Shown here in pieces: positions 15,111-22,636 of a stretch of 32,053 nucleotides of DNA (position 1 is the first letter of the stretch; every line of letters begins with the position of its first letter). The translations under genes were made by a program, and so were the position numbers. Source of the DNA: an uncultured Eubacteriales bacterium (GTDB taxonomy: Bacteria; Bacillota; Clostridia; UMGS1883); contig CAJJUC010000007.1 of the NCBI GenBank assembly GCA_905195005.1, forward strand, positions 1 to 32,053. Reading direction: 5' to 3'. Under the pieces are notes generated by a model. It had not been told where the DNA came from and searched no databases. It saw only the letters and a list, made by a program, of their open reading frames with translations.

Positions 15111-15560
15111 ACGGCACAGTGGATCAGGGAATATGTAATTTCAATCGGCGCGGTGATGATGCTGATTTCATTTTCGCAGCTTCTGCTGCCGGACGGCGGA
15201 CTGAAAAAATTTGCATCGCTTGCGGCAGGCTTTATGATTATAAGCGCCGTAATTTCGCCGCTCGGCTCAGTTCCGACAGACGCTCTCGGGGATTTCAGCT
15301 TGCCGGGCGAAGGCTCGTCTGCGGCGAACGAAGCTCTTTACCGCGCCGAGGTCATAAAGCGGCACCGCGAAAACCTTGCCGAAATAATTGAGAAAAAGTT
15401 CCGTCATAAGTCACGCGCCTATGTTGACACGGACAATGACGGAAACATAACTAAAATAACGCTTCACTGCGGCGGCGACGAAAGCGGTTGTATTGCTTAC
15501 ATAATACGCGAGCTCGGCGTTCCGCGCGAAAGGATTGTAACAGTATATGAAAATAATTGA
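15111..15560 (+). CDS. spoIIIAF: Stage III sporulation protein SpoIIIAF, apparent ACG start
   Basis: The frame opens after the spoIIIAE stop. ACG 15111 has GGAGG (15098-15102) exactly 8 bases upstream, and the following residues AQWIREYVISIGAVMML are the expected SpoIIIAF N-terminus (W-x-x-x-[VI] plus first membrane helix). The first canonical starts, GTG 15150 and ATG 15153, fall inside that helix and lack an SD. The 149-residue protein has two N-terminal hydrophobic segments and a soluble C-terminal domain (ITLHCGGDESGCIAYIIREL), part of a ring-building-fold-like domain in this family. It is shorter than Bacillus AF (about 206). Confidence 0.88.
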   Translation, partial: TAQWIREYVISIGAVMMLISFSQLLLPDGGLKKFASLAAGFMIISAVISPLGSVPTDALGDFSLPGEGSSAANEALYRAEVIKRHRENLAEIIEKKFRHKSRAYVDTDNDGNITKITLHCGGDESGCIAYIIRELGVPRERIVTVYENN

Positions 15561-16029
15561 CAAATTTTTCACGGATAAAAAAGGTTCTGCCGTAATATAT
15601 ATATTATTGACAGTCGGGATTCTGCTTCTAACCGCCGGCAGCGGCATGTTTTCGCCGAAAAAAACCGAAAAGCCTGTCGCTGCGGAAAGCAAAGCGGAGA
15701 GCAGCACCGAGGAGAAGCTTGAAAAAATTCTGTCGCAGATAAAGGGCGCAGGGCGCGTCAGTGTGATGATTGTCACCAAAAACAGCGGTGAAAAAAAGTT
15801 CGGCTGCGACACGGACGGAAAGCAGAAAAAAACGGTCATTCTCAGCCGCGGCGGCGGCGAAGAAGCGCTTGTTTCCGAGGAGATAATGCCGGAGATAAGC
15901 GGCGTTATCATCGTCGCCGAGGGCGGCGGCAAAAGCTCCGTAAAAGCGGAGCTTACGCATGCGGCACAAACAGCGCTTGCAATAGCGCCGCACAAAATAG
16001 AGGTTTTTGAAAGGAAGGATTCTCAATGA
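15547..16029 (+). CDS. spoIIIAG: Stage III sporulation protein SpoIIIAG
   Basis: ATG 15547 lies inside the end of spoIIIAF (14-base overlap) after an AAAGGA site. The 160-residue protein has one N-terminal membrane helix (about 14-31), a charged linker and the SpoIIIAG domain (EEKLEKILSQIKGAGRVSVMIVTKNSGEK..., ISGVIIVAEGGG). In Bacillus, AG forms a large ring in the intermembrane space. It is shorter than the Bacillus protein (about 229), mainly in the linker and the middle of the domain. It overlaps spoIIIAH by 4 bases. Confidence 0.92.
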   Translation: MKIIDKFFTDKKGSAVIYILLTVGILLLTAGSGMFSPKKTEKPVAAESKAESSTEEKLEKILSQIKGAGRVSVMIVTKNSGEKKFGCDTDGKQKKTVILSRGGGEEALVSEEIMPEISGVIIVAEGGGKSSVKAELTHAAQTALAIAPHKIEVFERKDSQ

Positions 16030-16550
16030 TGATGGTAATCAGAAAAAAACAGCTTGTTATTGCAGCGCTTGCAATCGTAATCGGAACGGCAGGATATGTA
16101 AATGCTCGGAAAACCGGAGCGGACGCGGATGTTTCATCGGACAGTCCCTACCTCGGTGAAGCGCAGCTTGTTGACAGCGGCAGCGCTAAGGAGTCCGTGC
16201 AAAATGACTTTTTCACGCAGGCTCGGCTTGACCGCGAGGCAGGGCGCAGCCGCTCAATCGAAACCTTTAACTCTATAATTTCCAACAATGAAGCCGACGA
16301 GGCGGCAAAGGCTTCCGCTCAGCAGGGCGTTTTGCAGCTTGCACAGAACACGGAAACCGAAACGGCGATTGAAAATCTGCTCCGCGCGCGCGGCTTTGCG
16401 GACGCCGTTTGCTATATAAACAACGGAATGGCAAACATTGTTGTCAAGGCAAAATCGCTTGACAGCGCTGACAGTGCAAAAATCACGGAAATCGTGACGG
16501 AGCAGAGCGGTATTCCGAATGATAAAGTTAAAATCATGGAAATGAACTGA
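16026..16550 (+). CDS. spoIIIAH: Stage III sporulation protein SpoIIIAH
   Basis: The 174-residue protein has an N-terminal membrane helix (about 9-25, after MMMVIRKKQ), a linker, and the SpoIIIAH domain (SVQNDFFTQARLDREAGRSRSIETFNSIISN..., GFADAVCYINNGMANIVVKAK). In Bacillus this domain binds SpoIIQ across the intermembrane space. The start overlaps the spoIIIAG stop (ATGA) and follows AAGGAAGGA. It is the last gene of the operon; a structured repeat and a strong hairpin follow. Confidence 0.93.
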   Translation: MMMVIRKKQLVIAALAIVIGTAGYVNARKTGADADVSSDSPYLGEAQLVDSGSAKESVQNDFFTQARLDREAGRSRSIETFNSIISNNEADEAAKASAQQGVLQLAQNTETETAIENLLRARGFADAVCYINNGMANIVVKAKSLDSADSAKITEIVTEQSGIPNDKVKIMEMN

Positions 16551-16555
16551 TGTGT

Positions 16556-16662
16556 TTTTGCTGCGAATAAACTTCACCTCTTGGAGCACCTATGTACACC
16601 TTCGGGTTCAGTTTATCCGTTCAGAGGCTTTTTTCCTATCCCCTAAAACCGGGATGTTAAAA
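16556..16662 (+). repeat. Structured repeat, copy A
   Basis: This stretch after spoIIIAH contains a 48-base block (about 16598-16645) alignable to copy B at about 22516-22570. The shared features are a short hairpin (here ACC-TTCG-GGT, 16598-16607), then TTCAGTTT, then a GAGG/GGAG arm, then CTTTTTTCCTATCCCC (to 16643). A CCTCT (16577-16581)/AGAGG (16623-16627) pairing could close the unit. It is immediately followed by GGGATGTTAAAA (16651-16662), a motif that begins copy B. The plus strand could act as a terminator for the spoIIIA operon. Confidence 0.55.
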
Positions 16663-16667
16663 CAATG

Positions 16668-16713
16668 ATAAACGAAAAAAGTGTGACTGTGCGATCACAC
16701 TTTTTTCGTTTAT
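16668..16713. terminator. Bidirectional terminator between spoIIIAH and trxB-like gene
   Basis: A 19-bp perfect stem (16668-16686 with 16695-16713) with an 8-base loop contains runs of six A and six T in its arms. It overlaps the last stop-codon base of the minus-strand reductase gene and lies after spoIIIAH and repeat copy A. Confidence 0.85.
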
Positions 16714-17618
16714 TACTGTTCGTCAATATATTCACATGCCTGAGTTGCGGCAACCGCGCCGTCCGAAACGGCGGTTGCAAGCTGGCGGAGCGGCTTTGCA
16801 CGGCAATCGCCTGCAACGAAAATGCCGCTGCGCTCCGTGCGGCAGTCCTCGCCCGATTCGGCATATCCTGCGGAATCAAGCTTTAAAACGTCCGAAAAAG
16901 GCTCGTTATGCGGCATTTGCCCAACTGCGACAAACACGCCGCTGACCGAAAGCTGCTCGCCTTCTCCGCTTCCGTTATCAAGCAGAACACTTTTAACCGA
17001 TTCCGCTCCGTCTATCCGCTGCACGGTTGAGTTAAGCTTGAATACCACATTCGGCTTCTTTTCAAGCTGTGACACAAGCAGCCTTTCACCGCGGAACTCG
17101 GCACGGCGGTGGACAAGATAGACCGTTTTGCATATTGATGACAGGTAAAGCGCGTCACGCAGGGCGGTGTTCCCTCCGCCGACAACGCACACATCGCGGT
17201 TTTTGAAAAAGCTCCCGTCACACACAGCGCAGAACGAAACGCCCGAGCCGATATAGCGCTGCTCGCCGTCCGCACCGAGACGACGGTTTTTCTGTCCCGA
17301 AGCTATTATAACGCTTTTGCAGGAATACTCGCCCTTTGAAGATATAACAGTTTTTACTTTGCCGTCTTTTACTGCGCTCACGCTCTCAATTTTCATGTCT
17401 GCGCCGCAGGATTTTGCCTGTGCATACAGCGCATCCGCAAAATCAGCTCCCGAAACGGAGCTTATCCCCGGATAGTTCTCAATATTATCCGTATAGAAAA
17501 TCTGACCGCCGAAGGCAGCCGCTTCGAGCACGAGCACGCTTTTTTCCGCGCGGCGCGCATAAATTGCTGCCGTAAGCCCTGCCGGTCCACCGCCTACTAT
17601 AATTATATCGTACAACAT
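16713..17618 (-). CDS. trxB: Thioredoxin-disulfide reductase (thioredoxin reductase-like flavoprotein)
   Basis: The 301-residue protein has the FAD-binding GGGPAGLTAAIYARR motif at the N-terminus, the redox pair C130-A-V-C133 followed by DG, the NADPH-binding GGGNTALRDALYLS motif, and the C-terminal FAD motif GIFVAGDCRAKPLRQLATAVSDGAVAA. It transfers electrons from NAD(P)H to thioredoxin. In the NADPH motif the usual HRRxxFR is present (VHRRAEFRG). The ATG follows AGGAGG. The gene lies 9 bases after mutS2 and is probably co-transcribed with it. Other low-molecular-weight flavin reductases of the family are possible. Confidence 0.9.
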   Translation of the reverse strand: MLYDIIIVGGGPAGLTAAIYARRAEKSVLVLEAAAFGGQIFYTDNIENYPGISSVSGADFADALYAQAKSCGADMKIESVSAVKDGKVKTVISSKGEYSCKSVIIASGQKNRRLGADGEQRYIGSGVSFCAVCDGSFFKNRDVCVVGGGNTALRDALYLSSICKTVYLVHRRAEFRGERLLVSQLEKKPNVVFKLNSTVQRIDGAESVKSVLLDNGSGEGEQLSVSGVFVAVGQMPHNEPFSDVLKLDSAGYAESGEDCRTERSGIFVAGDCRAKPLRQLATAVSDGAVAATQACEYIDEQ

Positions 17619-17627
17619 ATTCTCCTC

Positions 17628-20018
17628 CTATTTGATTTCAACCACGGTAACGCCGCTTTCGCCCTCGCCGTAGCGCCCGGGGCGGAAGCTTTTTGCGTGC
17701 GGATGATGCCGCAGCATATCATTAATTGCACTGCGAAGCACGCCCGTCCCCTTTCCGTGAATTATGCTCACCGATTCAAGATGCGCCAGCGCCGCGTCAT
17801 CAAGGTATTTATCAGCCATCATAACCGCGTCATCGGCATTCTGACCGCGCAAATCAATCTCCGTTTTGACGGACGAAAAGCTCCTTTGCGCGCCGTCCGA
17901 ATAAACTGGGGCGTTTTTTTTCTTCTTTTCCTCCTTTGCCGGAGCAAGCGCATTTATATTCGTTCTGATTTTCAGTATTCCGACCTGAACCGTCAGATCG
18001 CCCTTTTTATCCGGCAGAGTCAGGATGTTTCCCGTCTGCCCCATGGTTGTAACCGTGACGCACTGCCCGAGAATAAGGCTGCGCGGATCAAGCTTTTTCG
18101 TTCCCCTGGACGAGAAAACGTCCTCGCTGAGCGAGTTTGCCATGTCGTCAAAATTCTTTTTAAGCCGGCGGCGTCCCTCCTCAATGCTTTTTCGGTTATT
18201 CGCCGCCGATTCACCGAGCAGCCGCTGCATATCCTTAACGATTTTGTCGGCTTCGTTTTTCGCCTGCTCGTAAATTTTCTTTGCGTCGCGCCGCGCGTCG
18301 CTGAGAATCTTTTCGCGCTGCTTCTCAATCATTTGCTTTTCATGCTGTGCAATTTCACGCTGCGCAAGCGTTTCCGCGCGTGCCTCGCTCGCCTCCGAAA
18401 GCTCCCGTTCAGCCTTTGCGCGCTGCTTTTCAAGCGATGAAATCACGTCCTCAAAGCGCGTGTTTTCTCCGTCGATGAGCGACTGCGCACGTGTGATAAT
18501 ATCATCTGACAAGCCGAGTCTGCGCGATATGGCAAACGCGTTGCTCTTTCCGGGCACACCGATTAAAAGCCTGTATGTCGGGCGCAGGCTTACAATATCA
18601 AACTCGCATGCCGCATTTTCAACGCGGTCCGTTGTCAGCGCATAAAGCTTGATTTCGCTGTAATGCGTTGTTGCCGCCGTTTTTGCGCCGAGCAGCTTTG
18701 CTCTTTCGAGAATCGCCACTGCAAGCGCCGCGCCCTCAACGGGGTCTGTTCCCGCGCCGAGCTCGTCAAACAAAACAAGAGATTTATAGTCAGCTCTTTT
18801 GAGAATATCAACAATATTTACCATGTGTGCCGAAAACGTGCTCAGCGATTGTTCGATTGACTGCTCATCGCCTATGTCGGCGAAAATGCTTTTAAACACA
18901 GCTATTGTGCTGCCCTGCTGCGCAGGAATGCACATTCCGCACTGTGCCATAACGGTGAACAACCCGAGCGTTTTGAGTGAAACCGTCTTTCCGCCCGTGT
19001 TCGGACCTGTTATAACAAGCGTGTCAAAATCCCTGCCGAGGTAAATATCCGTCGGCACAACCTTTTTCGGGTCTATCAGCGGATGCCGCCCTTTTTTTAT
19101 ATCGATAATTCCGTCATCGTTCAGAAGCGGCGCAGCAGCATTCATGCTATGTGCCAGCTTGCCCTTTGCAAATATAAAATCGGTCTCAAGCAAAATATTA
19201 TAATTTTCCGTAATCTGCGGAGCATATTCTCCGACCTGTGCCGAAAGCTCTGAGAGAATCCGCTCGATTTCGTCCTTTTCCTCACCGGCAAGGCTTTTAA
19301 GGCGGTTATTGATTTCAACCGCTGCCATCGGCTCGATAAAAAGCGTTGCACCGCTTGCAGAGCTGTCGTGCACAATGCCGGCAATCTCGCCCTTATGTTC
19401 GCTTTTCACAGGGATAACATAGCGGTCGTCGCGCATGGTGATAATCGCTTCCTGCAAAAGCGGAGCTATTCTTGAGGAACGGAGCATATCGCTCAGAACA
19501 TCGCGCACCTTTCCGTTCAGCGAACGCATTTTCCGCCTTATTGACGCTAATTCGGGGGAGGCGTCGTCCGCCATTTCCTCCTCGCTGACAATTGCGCCGT
19601 AAATCGTCCGTTCAAGCTTTTTATTTTCCGTCACGCCGGACAAAACCGCATATATATTCGGATAATTCTCCTCAAAGCCGTCATCTGCGGCATATTCGCG
19701 CAGTCCGCGCGAGATTCTGAGCACGTGCGCAACATTGAGAAGCTCGCTCATCGAAAGCGCACCGCCGGAGCTGCTGCGTGCCGCGGCACCCGCCACAGAG
19801 CGCACCGCACTCACTCCCGGCGAGCCTTTTTTCAAAATGAGCGACTGCGCCTCATCGGTCTGCAAAAGCATACGGCGTATTTCAAAAATATCTCCGCACG
19901 GGTGCAGAGCTTCGCAGCGCTGCTTGGTTTCGGCACATACAGCTTGCCCCGAAAGAAGCTTCAAAATTCGTTCAAAATCGAGAACTCTCAGTGTTTTATC
20001 GTCAATGCATGAAGCCAC
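17628..20018 (-). CDS. mutS2: Endonuclease MutS2 (ribosome-rescue / anti-recombination ATPase)
   Basis: The 796-residue protein has the MutS2 plan: helical core (about 1-310), MutS-type ATPase with Walker A TGPNTGGKTVSLKTLG (about 335-348), ELGAGTDPVEGAALA Walker B region, a long coiled-coil of Glu/Lys/Arg/Ala (about 515-640), a basic KOW-like part, and a C-terminal Smr nuclease domain (EIDLRGQNADDAV..., IIHGKGTGVLRSAI). MutS2 suppresses recombination and, in Bacillus, splits collided ribosomes. The GTG start is supported by AAAGGAG 9 bases upstream. A small hairpin (20011-20026) encloses the start codon. Confidence 0.96.
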   Translation of the reverse strand: MASCIDDKTLRVLDFERILKLLSGQAVCAETKQRCEALHPCGDIFEIRRMLLQTDEAQSLILKKGSPGVSAVRSVAGAAARSSSGGALSMSELLNVAHVLRISRGLREYAADDGFEENYPNIYAVLSGVTENKKLERTIYGAIVSEEEMADDASPELASIRRKMRSLNGKVRDVLSDMLRSSRIAPLLQEAIITMRDDRYVIPVKSEHKGEIAGIVHDSSASGATLFIEPMAAVEINNRLKSLAGEEKDEIERILSELSAQVGEYAPQITENYNILLETDFIFAKGKLAHSMNAAAPLLNDDGIIDIKKGRHPLIDPKKVVPTDIYLGRDFDTLVITGPNTGGKTVSLKTLGLFTVMAQCGMCIPAQQGSTIAVFKSIFADIGDEQSIEQSLSTFSAHMVNIVDILKRADYKSLVLFDELGAGTDPVEGAALAVAILERAKLLGAKTAATTHYSEIKLYALTTDRVENAACEFDIVSLRPTYRLLIGVPGKSNAFAISRRLGLSDDIITRAQSLIDGENTRFEDVISSLEKQRAKAERELSEASEARAETLAQREIAQHEKQMIEKQREKILSDARRDAKKIYEQAKNEADKIVKDMQRLLGESAANNRKSIEEGRRRLKKNFDDMANSLSEDVFSSRGTKKLDPRSLILGQCVTVTTMGQTGNILTLPDKKGDLTVQVGILKIRTNINALAPAKEEKKKKNAPVYSDGAQRSFSSVKTEIDLRGQNADDAVMMADKYLDDAALAHLESVSIIHGKGTGVLRSAINDMLRHHPHAKSFRPGRYGEGESGVTVVEIK

Positions 20019-20054
20019 CCGGCTTCACTCCTTTCATGTTTTGCTCTATTTTTA

Positions 20055-20083
20055 ATAATACTTTATTTTTATCAAAAAGTCAA
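20055..20083 (-). promoter_or_regulatory. Sigma-A promoter of mutS2-trxB
   Basis: TTGACT (20078-20083), 17-base spacer and TATTAT (20055-20060) on the minus strand, about 37 bases before the mutS2 GTG, in an AT-rich gap. Confidence 0.75.
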
Positions 20084-20096
20084 TAATTCACCGGGC

Positions 20097-20146
20097 AAAA
20101 ACGGAGCAAGCCCTTTCCGTTGACGGACAAGGCTTGCCCCGTTTTT
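20097..20146 (-). terminator. Terminator after the ribbon-helix-helix-like gene
   Basis: A stem of about 16 bp with one mismatch (20097-20112 with 20131-20146) encloses a nested TCCG-TTGA-CGGA hairpin and ends in a T tract on the minus strand. It lies 4 bases beyond the stop of the 81-residue gene and closes the htpG transcript. Confidence 0.8.
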
Positions 20147-20150
20147 TGTT

Positions 20151-20396
20151 TTAGAGCAGCTCCACGGATATATCCCTTTTTCTCGGTTTTGCGGCGGGTG
20201 CGGCTTCCTTTTTCGGAGCTTCTCCCATCGCCTCGCTGATAGCTCGGTTGATAAACGCGTTTATGCTTTCTCCGTTTGCCTCCGCAAAGCTGCGGATAAG
20301 CTCCTTCTTTCCTTTTGCAACCTTAAGCTCAACCCTGTCGTACGCTTTCAGGTTGTACTTTGCGTTTGCGCGTTTTCGTGCTTCGGAAAGCGGCAT
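20151..20396 (-). CDS. Small ribbon-helix-helix-like protein (Arc/CopG type), 81 residues
   Basis: The protein has a basic N-terminus (MPLSEARKRANAKYNLKAYDRVEL), a beta-strand-like segment VELKVAKG and a helical pair ending GESINAFINRAISEAMGE, the pattern of Arc/CopG ribbon-helix-helix DNA-binding proteins, then an Ala/Lys/Pro-rich tail. A DNA-binding, possibly repressor role is inferred from that fold. No partner toxin gene is next to it. It lies 29 bases after htpG with its own GGGAGGGA site, so it is probably read from the htpG transcript. Similar small proteins are common in Clostridia. Confidence 0.75.
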   Translation of the reverse strand: MPLSEARKRANAKYNLKAYDRVELKVAKGKKELIRSFAEANGESINAFINRAISEAMGEAPKKEAAPAAKPRKRDISVELL

Positions 20397-20425
20397 GAAA
20401 ATCCCTCCCTTTTAAGCTTCTTATA

Positions 20426-22318
20426 TTATCCGATAAGCTCCCAGAACAAATCCGTGTATTCCGCCGGATTGTCAATCGGCATATCGGCAATTAAAAGCGC
20501 CTGGTCATAGAGCAGCTTGCCCATTTTCGCGCATTTGTCCTTATCAAGCTGCCATGCGTCGAGCAGCATGTAAAATGCTTTATGCGTCGGATTAAGTTCA
20601 AGCACACGCTGCGCCTTTATATCCGGATGGTCGCCGGGAACGGAAGCAAAGTACTTCTCCATTTCAAGGCTCACCTCGCCGTCAGTGCTGAGGCACACGG
20701 GATGGCTCTTAAGCTTGTGCGACAAACGCACCGCCGAAACCTTTCCGCCGAGCGAATCGCGCAGATAATCGAGCATAACCTTGTTTTCTTCCTCTTTTTC
20801 CTGCGTGTCTGTCTTTTCCTCCTCGCTTTCAAGTCCGAGATCCTTATCGTTTACCGACTTGAATTTCTTTCCGTCAAGCTCGCCGAGCATATTTACGACA
20901 AACTCGTCAACCTCGTCCGTCATATAAAGAATCGAATAACCCTTTTCCTTAATCTGCTCCGTCTGCGGCAAATTGTCTATCTTCGCAACGGTTTCACCGC
21001 ATGCATAGTAAACGTACTTCTGATCCTCCGGCATTGTTTCGGTGTACCGCGAAAGCGTTACAAGCTTTTTCTCGCCCGATGAATAGAACAGCAAAAGATC
21101 CTTCAAAAGCTCGCGGTGCGCACCGTAATCGGAAACCATACCGTACTTAAGCTGCAGACCGAAGCTCTTCCAGAATTTTTCGTATTTTTCGCGATCGTTT
21201 TCAAGCAGTTTTTTAAGCTCCTGCTTAATTTTCTTTTCTATATTATTGCATATCGCCCGAAGCTGGCGGTCATGCTGCAGCATCTCGCGCGAAATATTCA
21301 GCGATAAATCCTGGGAATCAACAACGCCCTTCACGAAGCGGAAATGCTCGGGAATGAGCTCCTCGCAGCTGTCCATAATCATAACGCCGGAGGAATAAAG
21401 CTCAAGTCCGCGCTTGTATTCCTTTGTGTAGTACCCCATGGGAGTGTTTGACGGAACGAACAGCAGCGCCTTGTATGAAAAGCTTCCCTCAACATCCGCG
21501 CGGATAATAAGCGCCGGATCCTCCGCGTCGTAATATTTTTCCTTGTAGAAGCTGCTTAACTGCTCGTCCGTAACCTCATCGCGGCTGCGCTGCCACAAAG
21601 GAACCATGCTGTTTATCGTTTCTTCTTCAATATATTTCTCATATTCCGGCTTGTCACTGTCAGGCTTTTCAATCTTGCGTGACTTCTCAATATCCATTTT
21701 AATCGGGTAGCGAATGTAATCGGAATATTTCTTTATAAGCGAACGAAGCGTATATGTTTCGAGATATTCGCTGTAATGCTCATCCTCGCTGTCGGGCTTT
21801 ATCTTCATATAAATATCCGTGCCGCAGCCCTCTTTTTCCGCTTCTGTAACGGTATATCCGTCAGCGCCGTCCGACTCCCAGCAGTAAGCCTTATCCGAAC
21901 CGAATGCCTTTGTCACAACAGTGACCTTTTCGGAAACCATAAATGCGCTGTAGAAGCCGACTCCGAACTGACCGATAATGTCTATTCCGTCTTTTTTCTC
22001 CATATCCTGCTTAAAACGAAGCGAGCCGCTGTTTGCGATTATTCCGAGATTCTTTTCAAGCTCCTCCTCCGTCATTCCGATTCCGTTATCGCTGACCTTG
22101 ATAACGCGGTTCTCCTTATCGACGGAAACTTTTATGAAAAGATCCTCGCGCGCGGTACCGCTGCCGCCCTCCTCAAGTGATTTGTAGCAGAGCTTGTCAA
22201 GCGCGTCCGACGAGTTTGATATAATTTCACGAAGGAAAATTTCCTTGTGCGTATAAATAGAATTAATCATCATATCGAGCAGCCGCTTTGACTCTGCCTT
22301 AAACTGCTTTTTTGCCAT
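20426..22318 (-). CDS. htpG: Molecular chaperone HtpG (Hsp90)
   Basis: ATG 22318 (MAKKQFKAESKRLLDMMINS) is chosen because AAAGGGAG lies just upstream; the longer frame from 22354 would run through the CIRCE operator. The 630-residue protein has the Hsp90 N-terminal ATPase motifs (FLREIISNSSDALDKL, VSDNGIGMTEEEL, IGQFGVGFYSAFMV), a middle domain (GVVDSQDLSLNISREMLQ) and a C-terminal dimerisation region. It is an ATP-dependent chaperone for stress and client maturation. A CIRCE element shows HrcA control. An RHH-like gene follows. Confidence 0.97.
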   Translation of the reverse strand: MAKKQFKAESKRLLDMMINSIYTHKEIFLREIISNSSDALDKLCYKSLEEGGSGTAREDLFIKVSVDKENRVIKVSDNGIGMTEEELEKNLGIIANSGSLRFKQDMEKKDGIDIIGQFGVGFYSAFMVSEKVTVVTKAFGSDKAYCWESDGADGYTVTEAEKEGCGTDIYMKIKPDSEDEHYSEYLETYTLRSLIKKYSDYIRYPIKMDIEKSRKIEKPDSDKPEYEKYIEEETINSMVPLWQRSRDEVTDEQLSSFYKEKYYDAEDPALIIRADVEGSFSYKALLFVPSNTPMGYYTKEYKRGLELYSSGVMIMDSCEELIPEHFRFVKGVVDSQDLSLNISREMLQHDRQLRAICNNIEKKIKQELKKLLENDREKYEKFWKSFGLQLKYGMVSDYGAHRELLKDLLLFYSSGEKKLVTLSRYTETMPEDQKYVYYACGETVAKIDNLPQTEQIKEKGYSILYMTDEVDEFVVNMLGELDGKKFKSVNDKDLGLESEEEKTDTQEKEEENKVMLDYLRDSLGGKVSAVRLSHKLKSHPVCLSTDGEVSLEMEKYFASVPGDHPDIKAQRVLELNPTHKAFYMLLDAWQLDKDKCAKMGKLLYDQALLIADMPIDNPAEYTDLFWELIG

Positions 22319-22343
22319 GACAAAAACTCCCTTTCTTTTTTTG

Positions 22344-22370
22344 TTAGCACTCATTGTCTTTGAGTGCTAA
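22344..22370. promoter_or_regulatory. CIRCE operator (HrcA binding site) upstream of htpG
   Basis: TTAGCACTC (22344-22352), a 9-base spacer and GAGTGCTAA (22362-22370) match the CIRCE consensus perfectly. It lies 26 bases upstream of the htpG ATG and directly follows the promoter, the normal place for an HrcA operator. Confidence 0.95.
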
Positions 22371-22373
22371 TAT

Positions 22374-22402
22374 AGCTTACCACCTTTTTCTGCTTTTGTC
22401 AA
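22374..22402 (-). promoter_or_regulatory. Promoter of htpG
   Basis: TTGACA (22397-22402), a 17-base spacer and TAAGCT (22374-22379) with an upstream TGG that gives an extended -10. The -10 itself is a weak match, but it abuts the CIRCE element as expected for a heat-shock promoter. Confidence 0.65.
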
Positions 22403-22418
22403 TAGCTATATGCAAAAA

Positions 22419-22571
22419 AAGGGGATGTTAAAAAACTCCGGAACGCAAGAAAAGGAGAAAAAGCAGATATTACGGGCAGTTATAGCTATTGTAATTCGCT
22501 CTTATTATGGGTAACCCAAAGCTAACGCTTTGGCTCAGTTTGCTAATTCCGGAGCTTTTTCCTATCCCCTT
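22419..22571 (+). repeat. Structured repeat, copy B (153 bp with terminal inverted repeats)
   Basis: The unit runs from AAGGGGATGTTAAAAAAC to CCTATCCCCTT. Its ends (22419-22443 and 22547-22571) are imperfect inverted repeats of 25 bases, with CTCCGGAA/TTCCGGAG fully complementary. Inside, CCAAAGC-TAAC-GCTTTGG (22516-22533) forms a 7-bp hairpin with a UAAC tetraloop, followed by CTCAGTTT as in copy A. The GAGCTTTTTCC end could act as a terminator on the plus strand, and GGAGTTTTTTAAC on the minus strand. It has no ORF. It fills most of the 318-base gap between hup and htpG. Confidence 0.6.
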
Positions 22572-22572
22572 G

Positions 22573-22622
22573 AAAAAACGGACGCTGTTTAAAAAGTCAA
22601 TTGACTTTTTAAACAGCGTCCG
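22573..22622 (-). terminator. Terminator of hup: perfect 44-base palindrome
   Basis: CGGACGCTGTTTAAAAAGTC (22579-22598) reads into AATT and its exact complement through 22622, so the whole 44-base stretch is palindromic; on the minus strand TTTTTT follows. It lies 14 bases beyond the hup stop. Confidence 0.85.
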
Positions 22623-22636
22623 ATTATCCGAAAAAC

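Noticed and set aside
16551..16662. A known riboswitch in the gap after spoIIIAH
   Set aside because: I could not match the core motifs of TPP, SAM, purine, cobalamin, c-di-GMP or fluoride riboswitches, and no gene follows on the same strand.
20151..20396. An antitoxin of a toxin-antitoxin pair
   Set aside because: The RHH-like fold fits, but there is no neighbouring toxin-like gene; it follows htpG on one side and a terminator on the other.
22318..22354. A longer htpG start at 22354
   Set aside because: It would place the CIRCE operator inside the coding region; ATG 22318 has a good SD and the normal Hsp90 N-terminus.
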